Assembly (NCBI GenBank): GCA_017506865.1
Contig: JAFCMP010000004.1
Location: 62,001-126,000 of the forward strand
From: Tribonema minus
Lineage: Eukaryota > Sar > Xanthophyceae > Tribonematales > Tribonemataceae
Direction: 5' to 3'
Length of the DNA: 64,000 nt
Each line of letters opens with the position of its first letter. Position 1 is the first letter of the stretch. Shown piece after piece: positions 1 to 11,577 of this stretch. The position numbers and the translations under genes are program-made. Under the pieces are notes generated by a model. The model made no database searches, had not been told where the DNA came from, and was given only the letters and a program-made list of their open reading frames with translations.

Positions 1-1217
1 CGGTCGGGGAAGTCTAGGGGGGATCTGAGCTGGACGGCAGAGTCTCTGGGGTTGAGCGATAGCGATGAGGAGGGGGAGAGCGAGTCGATAGAGTCTGAGT
101 CGGATGTGACGGGGCTGGGGGGGACGTCCATCGGCACGCGGCTGGCGCGGCTGTCGTCGCAGCAGAGCGACAGCTCCATGGGCATCTCCAGCAGGTGAGC
201 GGTGGTGCTGTGATTGGGAATTTGAGATTCATTATTGGCTGCTGCAAACACGCGATTGGCTCTGGTTTTGCAAGCTTGCTGGCCCCAATCGACAGTGTGC
301 GTTTGTCTTTCGAGTCCTGACCTCAACCCTTTTTGTAAAGCCTAACCCTAAGCCTTTCCAACCCTAACCCTGCTCTAACCCTGAATTGCGTGCTGCTGCC
401 ATCAGAGCAAGTTCGATAGTGCCCGCCTCACCCAGCCTAGAAAACTTCACACCTAGCCAGCCAGCCTATAAAAGTTCACCAACTCACGTCACGCTGTCTG
501 CTGCAATTGCATTGGGCCCCACCTCAGGGGCGGCACCAGCGGCGGAGGCCCTGCCACCCCCTCATCCCTAGGGGGACAGTGGGCAGTTACACCCAGGGGG
601 CTCACGCCACTGGACATAGCCACGCCCTCAGTGCGAAGCACGGCGACAAGTGGATATGTCAGCCCAGTGCTCAGCTCTGCAGCAGCCAGCTGGGTGTCTA
701 CACCTGGTGCAGGCGCCAAGCTGGGCGTGCAAACAAGGTGAGCAGCAGTGCTCAATGCGGTGTTGGCGTGTGAGCGCTGCTGCTGATGCTTTGAAGTTGT
801 GTCAAGGGGATGGTGCTGTGCGTTTGTGAGAGCGCGACAGCACGCGCACACTTCTGGCTGCTACATATGTTGTGACAAGAACAGGTCACTACTGCGAAAA
901 TGCCCCCTTGAACACTTGCAAGTTGACTGTCTGTGGCTGTTGTTTGCCTTGAGAGGATGCTTGCCTTGCAGAGAGTCGGCATTCATTGCAATGTGAACAA
1001 CTATTACTTTCAGTGCTTGCTGAAGCTTGACATTGCTGCTGCAATTGAGTGCTTGACTTGTGGCAGAGCAGCAGTCATTCACCATTCATGTGAGACAGTT
1101 TCTTGGACTGAACCTAACCGAAACCCTCATAGCTGATCAGCATTGTCCTCTGTGCCCTGTTGTGCTGTCTGCAGCGAGCTTTCTGTTGATGACAATAAAT
1201 CAGACTTGAACGGCTGA
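1..1217 (+). CDS. 3' end of an unrecognised Ser/Gly-rich protein gene
   Basis: Three exons join in phase: 1-194, 528-737 and 1175-1217, ending in TGA at 1215-1217. The donors are CAG|GTGAGC and AAG|GTGAGC, the acceptors CTCAG|G and CTGCAG|C, and each junction splits a codon after two bases. The visible part is about 149 residues and the 5' part lies outside the window. The first exon is acidic and Ser-rich (SDSDEEGESESIESESD), the second is rich in Gly, Ser, Thr and Ala, and the last ends SDLNG. No domain is recognisable; it reads like the disordered tail of a larger protein. Frame continuity across three exons makes the coding call solid, but the function is unknown. Confidence 0.7.
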
Positions 1218-3170
1218 AGCACCCCCCCACACCCAGCAGCAAGAGCGGCGCAAGTATGCGGCTAGACACATTGGATCAGCTGCAAATGCGCATCAGCGCT
1301 CAGCACTAGCAACAACACGGCGTACTGGAACTCCCAGCATTCGTTTGACATGCATCTCCTGAGCTGGTATCATAGCGCAGGTTTCCTGGGCATGGTTCAA
1401 AGGTAGAGGTGGGGGGGGGGGGCATTAGGCTCCCGATGTGGCACCATGAGGCTTTTAACGGGTGCACTTGTGCAGCCAAAGGGGGTAGTGCCGTGTGCGT
1501 GAGAATGGTTGCATGTGTGTTTCCTACTGCACCCGTTTTGATTTTACGTACGTGTAAGTAAGGCCCCTTGGGGCCTGGCGTACTGCCAATGTCACCAATA
1601 ACTAGTCACGCCATGATGTATACGATTTCTGTGTGCGCCGCTGCCGTCTGCATTTTGCCGTACGCGCCATTAAGCGTTGCAGACAACCTGCATGCAATGA
1701 ACTCCACATCTGTACAGTACCAGTACTCATGGACTGAAAGAATCCGGGTGCACAGCGTGATCCTAACATACACATTCTATTATGCCGCAACTTAGACCAC
1801 CTGTACTTTTACTCCAGTGCTGTACTCTCAGCCCCAGAAAGGCTCCATGACAATATGACCAACACTGTGCTGTGATTCACAAGCTGACGGATGCCAGTGC
1901 TAGTGCACAGCCGTTGGCGTGCTGCCGCCTTGTGAGCCAAACGCCTGCAAGGCATCGTCGACTGAACCACAATGAAGAAGCCTGAAAGTAACACCAGCCT
2001 TGTAAGGATTCCCCTCAGGTAATAGTTGTACTGCGGCACGCGTCGTATCAGATGACACGCATCAGGTCAGCATCCACCATCTGGAGCTCTCAAGCACGGG
2101 CCAGTTGGATGGAAATGAATTCGCGTAATTTTCTCCAAGATTAATAAACTTTGCATCCTATATGACTCATAGGTGACATTCTTAAAACCAGGCATGTGCG
2201 GATAGTTCAACGCAACACAACATGATGAAAACGCCATTTTGTGCGGGTGAGCACACGTGTGCTCCTTTCATGAGCAAAGCAACTGGTGTCCTAAGGTATC
2301 ATGTCCATCACAGGACTCTTGAGACTTGCAAAATGTTGTTGCAAGCTTTTCACCTTCAATTGACATTGGACATGGCAGGCATTAGTATGCTGTCTCACAC
2401 GAAGCTATATTTACCTGCCCGCAATGGGCCCAACTGTGGGAATACAACCAGGTCAGCAGCATGAACAAGCACCACAAACTAGTCTGTGACTTGCATGGTC
2501 ACTGACTCTCTTCCTGGCAAACCCACACGCTAAGATCTGCAGCATAGAAAGCACAGCAATGCTGCAGTTGCCTACAGGATGTGGCCAACAATTCATTTCA
2601 AGTTTGTGTTTCCAGCATGAGTGACAGACACCACAAGAGGTGGGGCAAAGACAAGGCGAAGAACGCACACCAGGTCTGCCAACCTCAAGTTGCTGAGCCA
2701 TACATGCAAAAGCAGCAAGAACAAGCAAAATGATGTTGCAGACTGATCTGGACTTGTACTCATGATCTTTTATTTATACAGTAGCAGCCCCAAGGTGTGG
2801 GCTTGCACAGTGCATGCATCCAAACTGCTTGAAGCTGCATACATGCGCAACATCTGGTGCACTTGCCACCATTGCTATTCCTGCCACACCAGAACAGCGG
2901 CGCTGCGACAGCGAAGACTGTATCTGAAAGTGGTAAAGTGCAACCCTCTAGTATACATTTGTATACACATACGTATATGAAGCCCACCAATTCTACGCTT
3001 GCTGTACATGTCCTTCTGTGCAGATAATTTACAGTCAGAAGCACGCTCATCTGCCAGTACTGGTGACCCAGTGTATGTGTTTGCCCCACTCAAACCCAAG
3101 CTGCTGACACTCAAAACTGGTGCCGTGGCGACACAAGCGCTTGCGCCGTCGCCACCACGTGTGTAGGCCT
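1218..3170. other. Spacer without a supportable gene
   Basis: This stretch is AT-richer than the flanking exons. It holds a G-run near 1410-1420 and short ORFs on both strands, none with coding composition, joinable splice sites or a recognisable motif. It separates the 3' ends of two convergent genes and probably includes both 3' untranslated regions. Confidence 0.5.
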
Positions 3171-3244
3171 ATTAGTCGTGCTTGAGCAGCTCAGAGGCTG
3201 ATATGGCTGCTCCTCAATGTTGTCGATGCAGAACGCAACAGGCG
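3171..3244. repeat. Decayed copy of the 3' end of the bicupin gene
   Basis: This segment repeats, with substitutions and small gaps, the last coding bases and stop region of the adjacent gene (3256-3334), displaced by about 85 bp in the same orientation. The shared core is TAGTCGTGCTTGAGCAGCTC. It lies just beyond the stop codon, so it would fall in the 3' UTR or flank. Confidence 0.7.
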
Positions 3245-3256
3245 TATTAGCGCTTA

Positions 3257-5509
3257 CTAGTCGTGCTTGAGCAGCTCAATGACCAGGGCTTGATACGGTT
3301 GGTCCCCAATGTTGGTGACGGAAAACTCCACAGGACCCTCAACCCACATATCACCTCCATAGCGCTGCAGCGCTTTGTCGAGGAATGGGCTGTTCTCGCC
3401 CTCCGTGGTCAGCTTGCCATCGCTGACGCTCAGTACAACTGCGAAAAACTGCCACCTGCAAGATGAAGAGAATCAAGAAAGGCAATTGAAATGTGAGTGA
3501 TTATGTGTGCAGTGGTCGCCTGACCCTAACCATTACCCTATTCAATCCTAACCCTAGCTATGCGCTACATGCATACCACGGACAGAAATCCTGTGATCTG
3601 TGCAAACTGCATGTACTGGACGTAGGCTCCATGGGTGTGACAGTGTCATGGTGTGTGACCGTGGCAGAAAAAAGGTGCAGCATGAGCCGTGGTGAACATG
3701 ATGGTTGATACGCCTTTGATTTATGCCAGCAATCACGGGTTGGACGGCACTGCAACGATTCTGAGTAGTTGCATCTTCTGCCACTGGCCATGATACGTTG
3801 ATCATCATTAAAGTGCATGTTTCATCAAACCTGGCGCTTGGTGTTCTGCAGGTGGCAGAGCAGCGCAGGCGCTGGTTGAAGAACTAAGCTAACTGACCCC
3901 ACTACAGCAAACTGAACGGGCACCCGCTGAGGTTACTTCAATATTGCCAATATTCAATCATTCATTTCAAAAGGCCCTTATATCTTGTTGCAAGACAAAT
4001 TGTACGAGTCGTCTGCCCACTTGCAGCTCTTCAGTGGCCATCCTGAAAGTTGACACCATTGCGGAACACTGGTACGCAATGCGCATCAACCACTTGAAAG
4101 GCTGCACTGGACGTCATCAGCCACCGCTTACGCTAGGTCCTTAAATTGTTTACCTGAGGCGAACGTGCAGCATACTTCAAAATACCTGCAAACAACAGTT
4201 TGGTTATTGAGAAGTCTGTTGCGACACCAGCAGGCTTAACAGCAAGGACTGCTCACATACCAGTTCGCAATACAATGACAGTACTAGCATGTCACCTAAC
4301 TCTGCCAAGACAGGGTACATGATGACTGACTGCGGAGACCTTCAGTCGCAATGCAACAGGTTGATGTAGATGAGGGTCATACGATGCCACTACTAGCATG
4401 GCATAGGTGTTGATGTAAAGAGAGTACATACATGATGACTCATTGCAGAGAGTTCACGTCACAATGCAGCAGTTTCAAATACTTGATGTCATTGTGCTGC
4501 CCAAGTGCAAGAGTTCACCTGTGAATGCCAGTAGACTCCCCTGGCCCTATCTCCAAGTGGTACACACGCGCAGTCCCCTCACGACTGTACTTAGTGTCAA
4601 GAGTGTAGGCAGGGTGCTTCAGTGGCTCCCCGCCATCAATGGGCGGCGATTTGAGGAATTCGAGCGCAAAGAAGTCGCTGCGGTGCGGAAACGATTCCGC
4701 CAGCGTCACCTGTGGCAAGAGAGGTTTGTGCCATGGGAGGTAAAAGAGGCTGGGTAAGAACCAGGCAGGGACCCAAACAATGCATGAAGCTGGTTGCGAG
4801 TGTCTGGTAATTACTGCTAGTCAGGTCCCAGCGCAAGCTGGTGAGGACTGGGATGAAGGTCGAGCTGAATTGAGGTTGAGCTCAAATAGGCGCAAGCACC
4901 ACATGATGGTCCACATCATATCAAATGCACACGTACACTTGCAACACGTGGTATGGCTGTCTACCCTAATGACAGACAGCGAACACACAAGAGGCGTACT
5001 TGATCGATGCTGCGGTGGTGGTAAGCCAAACATATTTTGCTCCACAAAGGTGTCACATACTCAACAGCCAAATCACAGTGAGAATGCTGTCAGCGAAATG
5101 GCGTGAATTTGTGTCTGCCCACAAAGAGTTATTTGCGTAGAGGTCGATGAAGTGTTTTTGTAAAACGAGCTCCGAAGATGTGCACCAACAGCCTCACCTG
5201 ATGCACCATAGGGCCCTCCGTCTTGTTCAAATTCCACCACTGTGATCCTTTCTTAATGTCTTGGTCAAATTCCTTTCCCTCTGCCGTCTTAGCCTTGCAA
5301 GGGCCATCGGTCAGCGCCCTGTAGAATGTATCCTCCGTATGCTTGTGCATTTCGCAAGGCCGGCCTGGTACCAGCTTGACTCGATAGCTGTATACCCATG
5401 AGTTCGAGAACTGCTTGACGTGCATCGGCTCAGCGTGCACATTCTGCTCCGTGCTGCGGGCTGCCTTGGAGCTGCCGACATTGCCATTGAGTCCGATGCT
5501 GTCGGTCAT
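3257..5509 (-). CDS. Two-cupin (bicupin) protein, RmlC-like fold
   Basis: Three exons on the minus strand (5509-5198, 4709-4519, 3455-3257) join in phase to give about 233 residues. The first junction falls after the codon for GPMVHQ; the second makes an Arg codon joining GESTGIH to WQFFAVVLS. Two cupin half-domains can be read. The first, residues about 40-104, has PGRPCEMHKHTEDTFYRAL, with the His-x-His of a metal-binding cupin. The second, residues about 150-233, has ARVYHLEIGPGESTGIHRW and later VEGPVEFSVTNIGDQPYQ, and keeps only one His, so it probably binds no metal. No signal peptide is apparent. The substrate is unknown, since cupins range from dioxygenases to isomerases and storage proteins. 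A possible extra exon at about 4157-4188 was left out because it breaks the frame. Confidence 0.75.
4282..4475. repeat. Degenerate tandem duplication, period about 109 bp
   Basis: Two imperfect copies begin with TACTAGCATG at 4282 and 4391 and share ACATGATGACT and CAATGCA blocks. They lie in intron 2 of the bicupin gene. No clear match to an exon edge was seen here. Confidence 0.5.
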
Positions 5510-6079
5510 GGCTGATTCAGCTGTGTTCTTGGAGTGGTTCTCACTGCGGTACAGTTCACGTGTTCAGCGTTCACGAGGCTGCTGTCAGTTGTTTTCGTTG
5601 ATGTGGTGCGACGCGTGTGATGGAATTGGTCTCGGCTTTGGCTGTGTGTCAGCAAAGGAATAGAACACACTTCACGAACGCACGAACTTCACCTTCAACT
5701 AAACGACTCACACACACACACTTATATGACAATATTCTAATATGCTAAAGGTAGAACTCAATAAAGGTAGAATAACCCACAGAAAAATGCACAATGGTTT
5801 CATGCACGTATGCATTGACAAATGGTCTGAGATGGATCGTCCGTGGGCAAGACCATGTTGCGATACCTGCTGGCAGGCAGTGCAACGACACTCCTGGCAC
5901 ACGTAGCCGGAATATGATACAAAGCACCTGCATGCAAGCATCATGCACGCACCACTACACACACAAGTGCAACTAAAAGAAGAGCCCAAAAGTGTGTTGC
6001 AAGTTCAAACCTCCAAATTCTATCATATTATGGAGCCCTCAAGTGCCAACCTCAACTTCCATTGAGCCCAAAACAGCGC
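5510..6079. other. Spacer between bicupin and trehalase genes
   Basis: This spacer holds the 5' flank of the bicupin gene and the 3' flank of the trehalase gene. A short CA run lies near 5709-5721. Overlapping small ORFs here lack coding character. No other element was recognised. Confidence 0.5.
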
Positions 6080-8794
6080 TTAGCAACCTGCTGCACATGC
6101 CTCTTTCACTGATGACTCCAGAGATGGCGAAGCCGCCGCCGCTGCGCTGTCACTGTAATACCTCTTCAACCAGTCCAACGCAACCCCATTGGTCCACCCG
6201 AACCCTACTTGCGGCTCATACTCCCCCCCCTTGCCAACTCCCCCCGTGCGCTGCCCATCCAGCTTCTCATGCATGAAGCCCGTTTCTGCCCACGCCTGAT
6301 GCGCCGAGCGCAGCCACTCAAGCGCGAGCTTATCTGCCAGCTCCTTACCCCCGACAGTGGCCCTGAGACCCTCGACTATGAGCCACTGCAAGGGGGGCCA
6401 GCTGACCGGCATGTCCCACTGCTGCCCAGATGCCACCAGGCTGGTCATCATCACGCCCCCGCCGCCGTCGAGCAGCCCGCTGCTGAGCAATGCCGCAACC
6501 GTGGCCTCGCGTCGAAAGACTTCGCCAGCCCACAGCGGCACGAAGCACGCAGCCGTCACGTGTTCGGACTGCGTGCAGCCTACGAACGCAGTGGTGCGGG
6601 TGCTTGCATCATCGGCGGCGGGGGGCAGCACCAGGTCCCTCCACAGACTGGCAGTTTCGTCCCACATGAGGTTGAGCATCGCTGCTGCCCGCGCTTCGGC
6701 AGCGGTGCCGTATGTTGTGCCGTCATCCGGACTGCCCAGCAGGGTGCAGAAGTGTGCCAAGTTCGTCTCGTACCTGCAGCAGGGTGAGGCACGCGAAGTG
6801 GTGAACTGCGCCGCCGATCGCAAGTAGGGAGACACAGCAGAAGTACGCTTCGAGAAATTGACAGAAGCACTTTTGCGCATGTGCAGGCGCAGACGTATAC
6901 ATACCCTGAGCACTGCTGCACCATCGCAACCAGGATGGATGCAGTACAAGTATGACAAACGAAGCAAAAAGATCGCTGAGCTCTATTGCATACTGCGTCG
7001 TGAGCGTGAATGAAAATACCTTAAACGAGGAGCTGCTCCTAATACTGCGCAACAGGAGTCAACGCCTGCAATCAGCATACAGGCAGCGATTGGCATTATG
7101 CAAAACTTGGGGCATTTGAGAGAGCGGTAATACCTGTGAAAGACGCGCTGAAGCAAATGGGTTTCATTAATGCAAATCAGCTGCATACATACTACCAGCT
7201 TTGACTACATCATTGACCAAGGGGTGCAGTTCTGGTGTCAAGTAAGCAAGAGCAGGTGCAGTGCTGTGTTGGCTTGCTTTTAAGAGCCAACTGCATGCAA
7301 TGCCCTTTTCTGCATGGTCAATTACGCAAGAAAGGTGCAGTGCTGTGTTGGCTTGCTTTCAAGAGCCGACTGCATGCGATGTCCTCTTCTGCATGGTTAT
7401 ATGAGTCACAAAGCTGAGTGTTGAGGAGAGGTGTGGTAAGCACAATGTGCCTCAGGTGCACCGAACTGAAAGAGCCAACGGCGGGCAGTTGACAACAGAG
7501 CAGTCGGCAACTTCAATTGGCCAGTGCAGCAATGAAGAAGTTCAAGCTTGTCCAGTACCTACATGATCTCAATCGCTTCAAAAGCAGCATGCGCCGCACA
7601 AACGACTACACGCATGGGTGATTGTCAAGGTATGTTTTGAGGGGTTGGACAACATGCCACTGCGGATGCCGCACGACGCTTGACCGACATGTCACTGCAA
7701 GTACTATATGCGTCCACTCACCTGTAGAGGAAGGCATTCAGGCCCACGGGCACGATACGCGTGATCTGCGTATCTCTCAACTGTCCCACGTGCGCTGCTG
7801 CCGCATCGCCACCCCCATCGCCACCGCCGCCACCACCATCACCCGTGCCGTCGCTGCTACTGCCCTTCAACCACCACCGCGAGCTGAAGTCCCAACCGCT
7901 CTCCGCTGCCGCTGTGAGCTCCGCCAATACGCCGCTGTCGCCAGCGCTCGTGGCGAGGTCTTCTCGGTACGACTCCGGTCGTGGGCGCGCTGCGGCGGCG
8001 TCGCACCAGTAGCGGTTGAGCACATGGCCTGCTATGGTGACGCTGCGCTGCAGCATCCAGAACCTGTACTCCTGCTCCAAGACCGGCAATGCCTCCTGGA
8101 GAAACGCTAGTCCGTTCTCCTGCTGCCCCGTGGTCGTTCCCTCGGCGGTTGTGGCAGTTACGAGGTCGAGGACCATGTCGCTCAGGAGCGGGGGCTGCGT
8201 GCGCTGCGTGTAGTACAAGCGGCCGCCATTTGGCACGTGGCCGAATGTTTTGACATCGTCCAGGAGGTTCTGCACTACGCCCTGCGCTGTCTGTGCCATG
8301 CCGCTGACCAACAGCCCCTTGCAGATCCAGTAGGAGTCCCAGTAATAGCTCTCCCTGAACCGCCCTCCTGGGACAACTACCGCATTTGCACGGTGCAGCA
8401 GTGAATGCCTCTGCGGATTGGCCTTCACATCAGGACTGACTTGCCGCGTTAACCCCGGCCAGAGGGCGTGCAACGCTGCAGCCCAGCGCGCCATGTCCGG
8501 CTGCCGTATCGTTGTTATGAATGGTAAATCTACGACAAAATCTGTAGGACTGTGAGGCAGCAAGTCAGCGCCCACATCATCGAAGTGCGTAGCTACAAAT
8601 GCTGTGAGGGCTTGCACGCTTGTTTTGTCGTCCTCTGCCAGCTGTGAGAACGCTTTCAGGATGTGTTCTGGGTCTGCCTTGGCAGGCATGTCGACGAAGG
8701 TCTTGCTGTCCTTGAAGACGCCCATGGCCTGCACGGCATGCAGCAATGGCCCTTCGCAGAACAGCGAGGCAGCACCACTGGATACAGCTGCCAT
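6080..8794 (-). CDS. Trehalase, glycoside hydrolase family 37
   Basis: The enzyme hydrolyses alpha,alpha-trehalose to two glucoses. Two exons (8794-7722 and 6773-6080) join in phase at an Arg codon (FLY-R-YETNL) to give 588 residues, normal for the family. The first GH37 signature is PGGRFRESYYWDSYW at about residues 142-156. The second region reads QWDMPVSWPPLQW (about 476-488), a variant of the usual QWDxPNGWPP. The glycine-rich lid reads KGGEYEPQVGFGWTNGVAL (about 539-557). By family knowledge the catalytic acid is the Asp of ESGWDFSSRW (about residue 302) and the base is the Glu of GGEYEPQ (about 542); both are present. A Gly/Asp-rich insert follows at about 311-330. No signal peptide is obvious, which suggests a cytosolic neutral trehalase. 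Confidence 0.93.
7245..7405. repeat. Tandem duplication, period 81 bp, in trehalase intron
   Basis: Two copies about 90% alike start with GCAAGA at 7245 and 7326 and share GGTGCAGTGCTGTGTTGGCT. They lie in the single trehalase intron. No similarity to trehalase exon edges was noticed, so this duplication seems purely intronic. Confidence 0.85.
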
Positions 8795-9822
8795 CGTCCT
8801 GTGTCTGAGCGCTGGATCTTTAGGTTTGAAGTTGTCTTACTTCAATATTCTGTGATTGATTTGGAACTGTCTTAGGATCAGGGTTAAGGCCTTGTGTGGA
8901 GTTTTTTGCAATGCAAAATTTGCATATACTGTATGCATTTGCATACAGCAAGTGTGTGCAAATGCATTGGCTTAAGACCCGTGCGTAGCGCAAATAAAAT
9001 CCATGCGAAATGCTGTTGAGTGTTGTCCTGTGTACGCATGTATACACTGAAACGACCTGGTGAGCTCTCTCCTTGTATGGCATTTGCAGCGCTTCACGTG
9101 TAATATGATCAATGAAACCACACAAGATAATTATGACATGAGCACTGTGTTTGGATCTGCTGAGATGCGTATGCGAGACAGTGCACACCTGCAAGCTGCC
9201 ATGTCCCGCATTGCAACAAACTTTGGCAACCTGCCACAATCTACCTGCTCTGATGTGCGGGTTACAGAGGTGACACAGCATCGCGGGGCAAAATCACCAA
9301 TGCGCTCTCATGAGGTCTAATGACAAGCAAAAACAACTCATGCGTTGCGGCGATTGTGTTGAGCAAACATATGCCACTACACAAGCTGTAGCAAAGTCAA
9401 CAACTGCTATTCGCAGCATCATGCCACTGCACTGCGCCGAGGTGCGGAAGAAGCGGGAATGAAGCCAGCAACAAGCATCTCGAACAACTTGTGGCCAACA
9501 GCACAGCATGAGGAAGCAAACACACACAACCTAATAATGAAGCAAAAATGAGTACATGTAGGATACGTCACTGTCCGAATACCTACACCAGAAAGGCTGA
9601 CCGCAGGTCTTGCCCACTAAAATAGGTGGCAGCACACACAATCGCCAAGTGAAAGTGGCGCACTGCCTGTTTGTGCCGTGCCGTCTACTTAGAACTGCTG
9701 CCGAGGCCCCCCTGCTCAAACTTACTGCTTTGTACAAACATACACATGACACATGATGATCGTGCAGCGGCGCTGCTGCGCGCCAGGCTCTCCTATGTGC
9801 CATACTTTACCCTCCCGATTTC
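8795..9822. other. Spacer between trehalase and LHC-like genes
   Basis: This contains the trehalase upstream region and the 3' flank of the next gene. A TGCATATAC/GTATGCATTTGCATAC palindrome-like patch occurs near 8919-8946. The ORFs here look like chance ORFs, and I see no further gene. Confidence 0.5.
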
Positions 9823-11031
9823 TCATGCAAGACCAGATGCCATAAGGGCAATGGCAAGGATTGCCAAGCGGCCGTGGCCCACTTCTGCGTGCCTTGCTAG
9901 CACAGTTAACCTTTCCCCGGCTCCGATAACAACCTCCTCCGAGACCTGCCCGCGAGGCTCGCAGGCTGCGGCAAGGAAACGCACAACGCGCGAAACTGCC
10001 GTACCTGCTGCTGCCGAGCACTTCTGCTCCAGAGTCTGGCCATTCCCCCAGAAGAAATTAGCCTCCAGGGCCGCAGCGACTGCGACCGTGCTGGCAAGCA
10101 CTGTGGGGAGCGTCGCGTGCCCCCCCGCCTGCGCCAGAGCCGCTGCTGGCTCAAAGATACGGCTGCCGGACATGAGGTCGTTGATGGTGATGCCAAGAAG
10201 CGCCAGCATCGCCGCGCGAGAGTGCTTGACTTCCGCCCGCTCCAAAAAGTTGGGCCCGCCTAGGGCATCGTCAATGGCCACCTGCAGCTGCGCCATCAGC
10301 GATGGGGATGTCACAGCTGGCGCAGTCGCGACCTCCTCGAGGCCGCGCAGGTTCTTGGCCATTTCGTAATAGTGGGTGTAGGCGGCCAGCAAATCCTCGT
10401 CGGTCCACTGATGAACCGATGCTGCTGAGTCTGTTGTTGACGCAAGCCGTACCTGCGGCGAGGCCTTGTAGTGCAGCTGCTTCAATTCGCTAAGCCTGCT
10501 GCCGCTGGTGGTTTCCGCTACGGCTTTCAGCGAGCTCTCCAAGTACGGTCCCTCGTAGTCGCTTTCGGGACTCGCGCCCTCCTGACTGCTGAACCCGCTG
10601 ATCATGCCGCCCCCTTCGTCGCCGCTTTCCTCGTCGTCATCTACGACAGCGCCGCCTCCCGAGGGTGCAACTTTGCGCTTCCTCAGATTCCTGCTCTTCC
10701 AAAAGTTGCTGTAGTATATAGACTTGGCTTCCTTGGCGTCGTAGACCACAAAAGGTGGTGCATCCTTCGCCTGCTCCATCTCAAGCTGCGCCTTCCTATT
10801 CCGCAGCGACTGGTAGAGGTCGCGGTCGCTTATGTCGCCCATCCAAAGAATGCCTCCGGCGCGCCTGTGCTGGCACTGATGATGTTGGGACACTGGCGTG
10901 CCGTGAAAGGCAGCCGTAAGTTGCATGGTGCTCCACAGCAGCGCCAAGCAGCAGTGAGGAGAGGCGCGCCTGCTGCCGTGGCGCCTGCAATGTTCTGTTC
11001 GCTGCGCTGGAAGTTTAGATTGATGCTCCAT
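9823..11031 (-). CDS. LHC-like (chlorophyll a/b-binding-like) plastid protein with long N-terminal extension
   Basis: A single exon of 402 residues runs from the ATG at 11031. An in-frame ATG at 11064 would add 11 residues, but the later one starts a more transit-peptide-like, Arg/His/Ser-rich N-terminus. The C-terminal third carries two LHC-type helices with the E-x-x-H-x-R-x-A signature: LERAEVKHSRAAMLALLGI and RHAEVGHGRLAILAIALMA. A hydrophobic stretch, TVLASTVAVAAAL, lies between them, giving the three-helix layout of ELIP and LHC-like proteins. In this family the Glu and His/Arg bind chlorophyll and pair the helices. The middle (about 90-240) is an acidic, low-complexity region of unknown function that begins SDRDLYQSLRNRKAQLE. 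A thylakoid stress or assembly role is inferred. Confidence 0.75.
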   Translation of the reverse strand: MEHQSKLPAQRTEHCRRHGSRRASPHCCLALLWSTMQLTAAFHGTPVSQHHQCQHRRAGGILWMGDISDRDLYQSLRNRKAQLEMEQAKDAPPFVVYDAKEAKSIYYSNFWKSRNLRKRKVAPSGGGAVVDDDEESGDEGGGMISGFSSQEGASPESDYEGPYLESSLKAVAETTSGSRLSELKQLHYKASPQVRLASTTDSAASVHQWTDEDLLAAYTHYYEMAKNLRGLEEVATAPAVTSPSLMAQLQVAIDDALGGPNFLERAEVKHSRAAMLALLGITINDLMSGSRIFEPAAALAQAGGHATLPTVLASTVAVAAALEANFFWGNGQTLEQKCSAAAGTAVSRVVRFLAAACEPRGQVSEEVVIGAGERLTVLARHAEVGHGRLAILAIALMASGLA

Positions 11032-11577
11032 GGCGCCGCGCTCTGTGTCTGAATATATAGTCAAGGCTCTCTCTTGCCCTCGCTGATATCCTCTTCTACT
11101 GCCGCCTCGCTGTACTGTCGCGCTTTAGTCAAATCTGACACATCGAAGTCCGTCCCGGACTAGCTTCCTGAACCACCTTGCGTTGGGTAAGGCAGCTGAG
11201 CACTGTCCGCCGTAACTGCTGGCCCTGGCACTTGTCGTCAGCTGCGCCTGTGTTTGCACCTCTACTCTGGTGGACTAACGATCCTGGGGCCTTGCCATGC
11301 AGCGCTCCACAAAAGTTGTGATGCCTTCACTTTCGCAGAGAACAGGAAGATGCCACCAAGATCTGAGGGTTAGGGTTAGGGTTAGGCTAAGTTGGCAGCA
11401 CTGTGCGCTCCGCTCAAGATGTGAAAATTCATTTGACTTCGCATCGCCCAGCAATGTGTCGGTGCAAACGGCAAAGCCTGGTTGTCCGTGTCACAATGCA
11501 TTGGCGCAGGCAGTACTGCAGCACAGCAGGACATGAGCTTTGGCACGGTCATGTACATATACGCATGTGCCTACATA
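11032..11577. other. Spacer with telomere-like repeat
   Basis: This lies between the LHC-like gene start and the end of the PPR-like gene. It contains a three-copy GGGTTA run (11367-11386). No gene is supportable here. Confidence 0.5.
11367..11386. repeat. Interstitial telomere-like (TTAGGG) run
   Basis: There are just over three head-to-tail GGGTTA units in the spacer. Similar short runs recur across the window in both orientations. Confidence 0.9.

Noticed and set aside
4157-4188. Possible small exon of the bicupin gene with good splice-like ends
   Set aside because: It breaks the reading frame into the last exon, whereas direct joining of the flanking exons makes an in-frame Arg codon.
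6209-6827. Plus-strand ORFs of 192 and 156 residues opposite trehalase exon 2
   Set aside because: The minus-strand frame carries the GH37 signatures; the plus-strand frames are shadows.
9671-10369. 232-residue plus-strand ORF opposite the LHC-like gene
   Set aside because: It is antisense to an exon with clear LHC motifs, and the composition fits a shadow frame.
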